A DNA stretch of 7,121 bases from CAYQDR01 sp964416315 (GTDB taxonomy: Bacteria > Methylomirabilota > Methylomirabilia > Rokubacteriales > DASRDR01): contig CAYQDR010000175.1 in assembly GCA_964416315.1 (NCBI GenBank), forward strand, positions 1 to 7,121, read 5' to 3'. This document shows positions 1-4,628 of the stretch, piece by piece. The notes under the pieces are model-generated. The model was not told the DNA's origin. It ran no database searches and saw nothing but the letters and a program-made list of their open reading frames with translations. The position numbers and the translations under genes were made by a program. The first letter of the stretch is position 1, and each line of letters begins with the position of its first letter.

Positions 1-115
1 TCAGCGCGACGCCGATGGGCCGCCCCAAACGGCCCGCGGGAAACTCACGCTAGCCACTTCCCTCGATCACCGGTCCGAGGCGGCGACCGGTCGGGCGCCG
101 GGCCTCGTGATCTTC

Positions 116-281
116 GAGGTGGCGCACCCCGAACGGCGCGAGCGTCCACGGCCGCGTTGACGACCGCGGGGGTCGAGCCGATGGTGGCGGCCTCGCCGAT
201 CCCCTTGGCGCCGAGGGGGTTGAAGGGGGTCGGGGTCACCGTCGCCCCCGTCGTGGACGCCGGCTCGGCGCGCGGGACGCC
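116..281 (-). pseudogene. Remnant of a second CoxL-type molybdopterin-binding subunit (C-terminal fragment, frameshifted)
   Basis: Reading from 281 leftward gives VPRAEPASTTGATV then TPTPFNPLGAKGIGEA and TIGSTPAVVNAAVDA, a clear match to the C-terminal catalytic segment of form II CoxL proteins, including the GxGE glutamate. At 143 the frame is broken: two bases of an alanine codon seem missing, and the expected LAPFGVRHL continues in another frame at 116-142. After that, the usual ending (PLTPERVW) is not found. Upstream of 281 the resemblance stops apart from a possible LM just before the break, so the Mo-domain body of the gene is absent. By eye it is only moderately similar to the same region of the intact subunit at 4625-7048 (NPLGAKGIGEAATI against TTLGSKGLGESSAM), so it is not a recent copy of it. 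A sequencing indel could explain the frameshift but not the missing body of the gene. Confidence 0.72.
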
Positions 282-441
282 ATGAGCACCTTGAGGGTGG
301 CGCGGAGGATCGCGGTGTCGCCCGCCGCGAGGCTCAGGGTCCCTGGGTCAGCCCCGCGCGGAACCTCGGGCCGGGGCGGCCGAAGCCCGCGATGATCTCG
401 TCGTAGCTTCGTCGTGCCCGCACCGGTCGGGTAGCCGAGGT
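282..441. other. Stretch without an intact gene, downstream of the operon
   Basis: Between the end of the dehydrogenase gene and the CoxL remnant I find no credible gene on either strand. On the minus strand two protein-like scraps appear in different frames: GYPTGAGTTKL directly after the dehydrogenase stop, then YDEIIAGFGRPGPRFRAG in a shifted frame ending at a stop near 330. These may be debris of another gene, but I cannot assign a family. The sequence contains CAGGG-T-CCCTG (335-345) flanked by GGCT and AGCC, without a T tract, so I do not call a terminator. Together with the remnant next to it, this looks like an eroded region. Confidence 0.5.
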
Positions 442-1476
442 TCAGGCGTCGGGGATGAGGAGCACCTTCCCGCGGGTCCGGCGGTCCCAGAGGTGCTGCA
501 CGGCCGCCCGGGCGTCGGAGAGTGGGAAGGTGCGGTCCACGACGGGCTTGAGCCGGCCGGCCGCGACGAATCCGACGATGGTCCGCAGCTCGTCGATCGT
601 GCCGAGGTTGGTCCCGATGACGCGGAGGTTCTTCGCGTAGACGTGGCGGAGGTCCATGCGGGCCCAGTGGTCCGCGTGGGAGCCGATGGTGACGAGCGCC
701 CCCAGCCGCGTCAGGCAGTAGATGCTCCGCTCGAAGGTCTCGGCGCCGATGTGCTCGACGACCACGTCCACGCCCCGCCGCTCCGTCCAGCGCTTGACTT
801 CCTCGACGAAGTCCTGCCGCCGGTGGTTCACCACCGCGTCCGCGCCGAGCGCGCGGGCGAACTCCACCTTGTCGTCCGCGCCCACGGTCGTGATGACGCG
901 GGCCCCGATCAGCTTCGCGATCTGGATGGCGGCGCTCCCTACCCCGCTCCCCCCAGCCTGGACGAGCACGGTCTGGCCCGGGCGGAGGTCGACCTTCGCG
1001 ACGAGCGCGTGCCACGAGGTGAGCATCGCCATCGGCAGCGCGGCCCCGGCTTCGAAGGTCAGCTCGTCCGGCAGCGGCACGAGGTTCTCCGCGGGCACGC
1101 GCACGAGCTCCGCGTAGCCGCCGTCCTTGTGCGCGCCGAGGTAGCCGTAGCGGAGGCAGACCGTGCGCTCGCCCCGGCGGCAGTACTCGCAGGCCCCGCA
1201 GGAGAACCCGGGGAAGACGAGCACGCGCTGGCCCGCGCGCGGTCCCCGCCCGTCGGCGCCCGCCTGCGCGACGACCCCCGCCACCTCGCAGCCGTTGACG
1301 TGCGGGAGGCCCTCGGGGGGCGGGAAGCGGCCGTCGAGGAGCAGGAGGTCGACGTGATTCAGCCCGCACGCGCGGACCCGGACGAGCGCCTCTCCCGGGC
1401 CGGAGGCCGGGTCCTTGTAGTCGCCGTAGATCATCTTCTCCGGACCGCCGTGCTCCTTGAAGTACGCCGCCCTCAT
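442..1476 (-). CDS. Zinc-containing MDR-family alcohol dehydrogenase / quinone-oxidoreductase-like protein
   Basis: This 344-residue enzyme belongs to the medium-chain dehydrogenase/reductase superfamily and should carry out an NAD(P)(H)-dependent oxidation or reduction. The GroES-like N-terminal domain has the catalytic-zinc cysteine in ACGLNHVD (Cys37) and the GCEVAGVV segment (62-69). A complete structural-zinc lobe follows with Cys93, Cys96, Cys99 and Cys107. The Rossmann domain has the nucleotide loop AGGSGVGSAAIQIAK (174-188), then VGADDKVEFARALGADAVVNHR (198-219). The C-terminus (GRLKPVVDRTFPLSDARAA, then RGKVLL) is typical. The ATG at 1476 is chosen because AGGAG lies seven bases upstream and the protein then begins with the usual MRAAYF. 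The gap to the ligase stop is 20 bp. It is the last intact gene of the operon. Because the usual GHE is GCE, the catalytic zinc set is not fully conserved by eye; alcohol dehydrogenase and enoyl/quinone reductase activities are both possible. Confidence 0.92.
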   Translation of the reverse strand: MRAAYFKEHGGPEKMIYGDYKDPASGPGEALVRVRACGLNHVDLLLLDGRFPPPEGLPHVNGCEVAGVVAQAGADGRGPRAGQRVLVFPGFSCGACEYCRRGERTVCLRYGYLGAHKDGGYAELVRVPAENLVPLPDELTFEAGAALPMAMLTSWHALVAKVDLRPGQTVLVQAGGSGVGSAAIQIAKLIGARVITTVGADDKVEFARALGADAVVNHRRQDFVEEVKRWTERRGVDVVVEHIGAETFERSIYCLTRLGALVTIGSHADHWARMDLRHVYAKNLRVIGTNLGTIDELRTIVGFVAAGRLKPVVDRTFPLSDARAAVQHLWDRRTRGKVLLIPDA

Positions 1477-1496
1477 CGCGTCGCTCCTGGTGAGTC

Positions 1497-2822
1497 CTAG
1501 AAGGGCACTTCCGTCCGCTCGTCCTTGACGCGCTTGGCCTTGTGGTCCCAGCGCGGGAGCCCGCCGGGCTCCGTCAGCTCCACGCTGACGCGGATCCCGA
1601 GCCCCAGGCGCAGCGCCTCGTCGAGCGCGCGCTGCATGCCTGTGCGCTCGTTCGGAGCCAGACTCGGGGCGGGGTCGATCCGGACCAGGATGTCGTCGAG
1701 GCCTTCGACCCGCCGGAAGACGATCTGGAACTCGTCCACCCCCTCGTGGCCCCGCACGATCTCCTCGATCCGGCGCGGGTAGACGACGATGCCCCGCACC
1801 TTCTTCATGTCGTCGAGGCGGGCCAGCACGCCCCCCTCGAAGGCGACGAGCGTCCGGCCGCACGGGCAGGCGCGGTCCGTCAGGTGGACGATGTCGCGCG
1901 TGCGGTACCGGATCAGTGGCATCGCCTTCCGGTAGAGGCTCGTGAAGACGAGCTCTCCGCGCTCCCCGGGCTTCACGGGCCGGTCGTGCTCGTCCAGGAC
2001 CTCGGGGTAGCAGTAGTCCTCGTGGACGTGGGTCAGGCCGGCCCGGGCGTCGCACTCGAACCCCCACGCCGCGATCTCGGTCAGCCCCGGGAGGTCGAAG
2101 GCGCGGGCCCCGAACGCCGCCTCGATCTTGGCCTTGGTGGCCGGGATGGAGGCGCCGGGCTCGCCGGTGTGCCAGGTGAGGCGGACCTTCGTGCCCTTGG
2201 CGAGGTCGATCCCTTTCTTCGCCGCCTGCTCCGCGAGGAACAGCGCGTACGAGGGCGTGCAGCCGAGCACGGTGATCGGGTAGGTCACCAGGGCGTCGAT
2301 CCGCTGGTCGGTCGAGAGGCCGCCCGCGGGGAACACCAGGGCGCCCAGGTCCTGCGCCGCGTAGAACCCCGACCAGTAGCCGATCCACGGGCCGTACGAG
2401 AAGGCGGCCATCACCATGTCCGATCGGCGGACCCCATAGGCGTAGAGCGAGCGGGCGTAGGAGTGATAGAAGCCGTGCCAGTCCTCGGGGGTGTCCAGGA
2501 GCGCCAGCGGCCGCCCGGTCGTAGCGGACGTCATGTGGACGCGGAGGCACTCCTCGAACGGCACCGCGAGGAACTCGCCCCAGGGCGGGTGGTCGGCCTG
2601 GCTCTGCTTCAGCTCGTCCTTGGTCGTGAACGGGAGCCGCTGGAGGTCCTCCAGCGTCCGGACCTGCTCGGGCTTGACTCCCGCGGCGTCGAGCTTCCGC
2701 CGGTAGAACGGGCTGGACCGGTAGGCGTGCTCGACCTGGTCGCGGAGCCGCGGCTCCTGGAGCCGCGTGAGCGTCTCCCGCGACGCCGTCTCGATCTCCG
2801 GCTCGAGGTAGCGGGGCTCCAC
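1497..2822 (-). CDS. Phenylacetate-CoA ligase (PaaK)-like adenylate-forming CoA ligase
   Basis: The 441-residue product is an AMP-forming acyl/aryl-CoA ligase of the phenylacetate-CoA ligase type, which activates a carboxylic acid through an acyl-adenylate to a CoA thioester. The length is typical (about 430-445). Signatures in order: an N-terminal helical region with YRSSPFYRRKLDAAG (34-48); the phosphate-binding loop TSATTGRP (98-105); the adenine/acyl-site segment GLTE (246-249); GELVFTSLYRKAMPLIRYRTRD (289-310, D310 being the ribose-binding aspartate); the CPCGRT motif (319-324) common in PaaK relatives; and ARLDDMKKVRGIVVYPRRIEE (334-354). The C-terminal lid ends GLPRWDHKAKRV, carrying the lysine region. 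The phosphate loop has Ala100 where the family usually has Gly. The start is GTG, chosen because AGGAGGT sits six bases upstream. It lies 4 bp after the 2Fe-2S gene. Co-transcription with a hydroxylase suggests its acid is related to the hydroxylase substrate or product; the true substrate could be phenylacetate-like, benzoate-like or another aryl acid. Confidence 0.88.
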   Translation of the reverse strand: MEPRYLEPEIETASRETLTRLQEPRLRDQVEHAYRSSPFYRRKLDAAGVKPEQVRTLEDLQRLPFTTKDELKQSQADHPPWGEFLAVPFEECLRVHMTSATTGRPLALLDTPEDWHGFYHSYARSLYAYGVRRSDMVMAAFSYGPWIGYWSGFYAAQDLGALVFPAGGLSTDQRIDALVTYPITVLGCTPSYALFLAEQAAKKGIDLAKGTKVRLTWHTGEPGASIPATKAKIEAAFGARAFDLPGLTEIAAWGFECDARAGLTHVHEDYCYPEVLDEHDRPVKPGERGELVFTSLYRKAMPLIRYRTRDIVHLTDRACPCGRTLVAFEGGVLARLDDMKKVRGIVVYPRRIEEIVRGHEGVDEFQIVFRRVEGLDDILVRIDPAPSLAPNERTGMQRALDEALRLGLGIRVSVELTEPGGLPRWDHKAKRVKDERTEVPF

Positions 2823-2826
2823 GCGC

Positions 2827-3309
2827 TCACCTCCTCCCGAGCGCGTCGGCCGCGCCCCGGACGGACCGGATGATGGACTCGTAGCCCGTGCACCGGCAGA
2901 GGGAGCCCGCGATCCCCGCCCGGATCTCCTCCTCGGTCGGGTTCGGGTTCTGCCGGAGCAGGGCGTAGGCGGTCATGAGGACGCCGGGCGTGCAGAACCC
3001 GCACTGGAGGCCGTGGTGCTCGCGGAACGCCTGCTGGAGCGGGTGGAGTGTGCCGGGCTCCGGGGTCAGGCCCTCGACCGTCATGAGCTCCGCGCCGTCG
3101 GCCTGCACGGCGAAGAGGAGGCAGGAGCGGACGGCTTCGCCGTCGAGGAGGATCGTGCAGGCGCCGCAGACCCCGTGCTCGCAGGCCAGGTGCGTGCCGG
3201 TGAGCCCGAGGTCCTCGCGGATGAAGTCCGCGAGGAGCTTCCGCGCCTCGACCTCGGCCTGGACCGGTCGCCCGTTGACGGTGAGCGACACCTCGAAGCG
3301 CTTCGCCAT
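2827..3309 (-). CDS. 2Fe-2S iron-sulfur subunit of molybdenum hydroxylase (CoxS-like)
   Basis: This 160-residue protein is the small electron-transfer subunit carrying two [2Fe-2S] clusters between the Mo site and FAD. The N-terminal plant-type ferredoxin domain has all four ligands, Cys43, Cys48, Cys51 and Cys63, in the family pattern CEHGVCGACT followed by SC. The C-terminal four-helix domain has Cys103 and Cys106 (QCGFCTPG) and Cys138 and Cys140 (LCRCTGY). Length and spacing match the family, so the subunit looks fully functional. The ATG at 3309 lies 3 bp after the FAD-subunit stop. No clear Shine-Dalgarno sequence precedes it, so translation is probably coupled to the upstream gene. Its own TGA stop is embedded in the strong ribosome-binding site of the following CoA-ligase gene. 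No signal peptide is visible, consistent with a cytoplasmic enzyme. Confidence 0.97.
   Translation of the reverse strand: MAKRFEVSLTVNGRPVQAEVEARKLLADFIREDLGLTGTHLACEHGVCGACTILLDGEAVRSCLLFAVQADGAELMTVEGLTPEPGTLHPLQQAFREHHGLQCGFCTPGVLMTAYALLRQNPNPTEEEIRAGIAGSLCRCTGYESIIRSVRGAADALGRR
2829..2835 (-). promoter_or_regulatory. Strong Shine-Dalgarno AGGAGGT for the CoA-ligase GTG start
   Basis: AGGAGGT stands six bases upstream of the GTG at 2822 and fixes that codon as the start of the ligase. Its last T is also the first base of the TGA stop codon of the 2Fe-2S subunit gene (2827-2829), so ribosomes ending there sit on the initiation site. It is the best match to the consensus among the junctions of this operon, which may raise ligase synthesis relative to its upstream neighbour. 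Confidence 0.8.
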
Positions 3310-3312
3310 GGC

Positions 3313-4188
3313 TCAGAGCCGCACCCCGAGGCGCTCGAGCGCGCGGCCGAGCGTCCGGCGGGCGAAAACGGCGGTCATCTCGCGCCGGTATTCAGCGCTT
3401 CCGTGAAGGTCGTCCGCCGGGTCGGCCTCGTCCATCGCGACCCGACCGGCCTCGGCGACGAGCGCCTGGCTGGGGCGCTGGCCCTGGAGGACCGCCTCCG
3501 CCCGCCGGGCCCGGAGGGGAGTGGGCCCGACGCCGCAGAGGGCGAGGCGGATCCGGCTGATCGCGCCGGCCTCGTCCAGGGTGACGACCGCCGCCACGCC
3601 GACGATGGCGAAGTCGCCGTGCCGCCGGGTCAGCTCGACGAACGCCGTGCCGGTGTGCGGCGGGAGCACCGGCACCGTCACCTCCGTGAGGATCTCGACC
3701 GGCTCGAGCGCCGTGGTGAGATAGGTGACGAAAAACTCCTCGGCGGGGACCTCGCGCTCCGACCCAGCCCGCGCGGCGCGCATCCGCCCTTCGAGAGCCA
3801 GCACCACCGCCGGGTACTCCGCGGCGGGATCGGCGTGGGCGAGGCTGCCGCCGAACGTCCCGCGCGCCCGGATCGGGGGGTGGCCGATGAGCGGCGTCAC
3901 CTCCGCCAGGAGCGGCGCGCGCTGCCGGATCACGGGCGAGGTCTCCAGCACGCGCTGGCGGGTCAGGGCGCCGATCGAGACGCTGCCGTCCTCCGCGCGC
4001 ACGTAGGCGAGGTCCTTCAGGGCGTTGAGGTCCACGACGACCCCCGGCTTGCTGAGCCGGAGGTTCATCAGCGGGACCAGGCTCTGGCCGCCGGCCAGGC
4101 ACTTGGCCTCGTCGCCGTGCTGGCGGAGGACCTCCAGGGCCTCGGCGAGGCTGCGCGGCCGGACGTACTCGAAGGGCGCGGGCTTCAC
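3313..4188 (-). CDS. FAD-binding subunit of molybdenum hydroxylase (CoxM-like)
   Basis: The 291-residue product is the medium, flavin-carrying subunit that passes electrons from the 2Fe-2S subunit to an external acceptor. It shows the PCMH-type FAD-binding motifs in the right places: AGGQSLVPLMNLRL (residues 32-45) and TFGGSLAHADPAAE (111-124), followed by the C-terminal CO-dehydrogenase flavoprotein domain ending in a helical tail. The length is typical (about 280-295). Only two cysteines are present (30 and in LALCGVG, about 218), so there is no site for the extra 4Fe-4S cluster found in the beta subunit of 4-hydroxybenzoyl-CoA reductase. The start is a GTG whose first bases form a GTGA overlap with the stop of the CoxG-like gene, with GGAG seven bases upstream. 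The next gene, the 2Fe-2S subunit, starts after 3 bp. The order catalytic-CoxG-FAD-FeS differs from the classical coxM-coxS-coxL order. Confidence 0.95.
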   Translation of the reverse strand: MKPAPFEYVRPRSLAEALEVLRQHGDEAKCLAGGQSLVPLMNLRLSKPGVVVDLNALKDLAYVRAEDGSVSIGALTRQRVLETSPVIRQRAPLLAEVTPLIGHPPIRARGTFGGSLAHADPAAEYPAVVLALEGRMRAARAGSEREVPAEEFFVTYLTTALEPVEILTEVTVPVLPPHTGTAFVELTRRHGDFAIVGVAAVVTLDEAGAISRIRLALCGVGPTPLRARRAEAVLQGQRPSQALVAEAGRVAMDEADPADDLHGSAEYRREMTAVFARRTLGRALERLGVRL

Positions 4189-4628
4189 GCGGCGGCTCCG
4201 ATTTCCGTGGCGATGCGCGTGAAGAACTGCTCCAGCATCATCCGGGCGACGCCGCCTAGCATCCGCTGGCCGACGCCCGCGATGAGCCCGCCGACCTGGA
4301 CGTCGGCGCGGTAGCTGACGCGCGTCCCGCCGGGCACGTCGGCCAACTCGAGCGACGCCTCGCCCCGCACGAAGCCGGGGCCGCCGCTCCCCTCGAGGCT
4401 CATCCGGTAGCGCGTCGGCGGCTCGAGGTCGGCGAGCTTGACCTTTCCCTCGAAGGTGCCCTTCACGGCGGCCACGCCGACCTTGACGATCGCCCGGTAC
4501 TCCCCGGGGCCGATCGCTTCGAGCTTGTCGCAGCCGGGCAGCGTCCGGCCGAGGACCGCCGGGTCGAGCAGCGCGGCCCAGACCTTCGCGCGCGGAGCCG
4601 GGAACTCGTAGGTGCCGTCGAGCGTCAT
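4185..4628 (-). CDS. CoxG-like SRPBCC-domain protein, carbon monoxide dehydrogenase subunit G family
   Basis: This 147-residue protein belongs to the CoxG branch of the SRPBCC (START/Bet v1-like) fold. Recognisable parts are the opening beta strand and helix (residues 5-20, GTYEFPAPRAKVWAAL), the family signature LPGCDKLE (30-37), VKGTFEGKVKL (55-65) and the glycine-rich VGGLIAGVGQRML (112-124) before a final helix. In Oligotropha, CoxG is described as recruiting CO dehydrogenase to the membrane through a longer C-terminal tail. No hydrophobic anchor follows the domain here, so any membrane role is doubtful; a role in assembly, ligand binding or subunit docking is inference. The ATG at 4628 overlaps the stop of the catalytic subunit (ATGA), and its own stop overlaps the GTG start of the FAD subunit (GTGA). 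A G-rich stretch, GGGGGA, precedes the start. The same frame runs open far upstream through the catalytic-subunit gene, but that part has no family resemblance. Confidence 0.92.
   Translation of the reverse strand: MTLDGTYEFPAPRAKVWAALLDPAVLGRTLPGCDKLEAIGPGEYRAIVKVGVAAVKGTFEGKVKLADLEPPTRYRMSLEGSGGPGFVRGEASLELADVPGGTRVSYRADVQVGGLIAGVGQRMLGGVARMMLEQFFTRIATEIGAAA
4196..4199 (-). promoter_or_regulatory. Ribosome-binding site GGAG for the FAD-subunit GTG start
   Basis: GGAG lies seven bases before the GTG at 4188, inside the last codons of the CoxG-like gene. With the GTGA stop/start overlap it supports this non-ATG start; the next in-frame Met (residue 41) would remove the FAD-binding AGGQS motif. 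Confidence 0.65.

Noticed and set aside
331..353. Candidate terminator hairpin GGCT-CAGGG-T-CCCTG-GGTC-AGCC
   Set aside because: The inner arms leave a one-base loop, the outer arms are out of register, and no T tract follows on either strand.
282..395. Small plus-strand frame beginning MSTLRVARRIAV
   Set aside because: It is short and Arg-rich, has no clear ribosome-binding site and overlaps the decayed region; there is no support beyond being open.
1477..2550. Upstream extension of the dehydrogenase frame into the ligase gene
   Set aside because: No MDR resemblance before MRAAYF. The ATG at 1476 has AGGAG at the right distance.
1542..2873. Long plus-strand open frame (443 codons) opposite the CoA-ligase gene
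   Set aside because: It is the antisense shadow of a well-supported ligase. The product is rich in Arg, Gly, Ala and Pro with no family motif, as expected from the high G+C content.
3013..4314. Long plus-strand open frame (433 codons) opposite the FAD and 2Fe-2S subunit genes
   Set aside because: It lies antisense across three real genes and shows no recognisable domain; it is a composition artefact.
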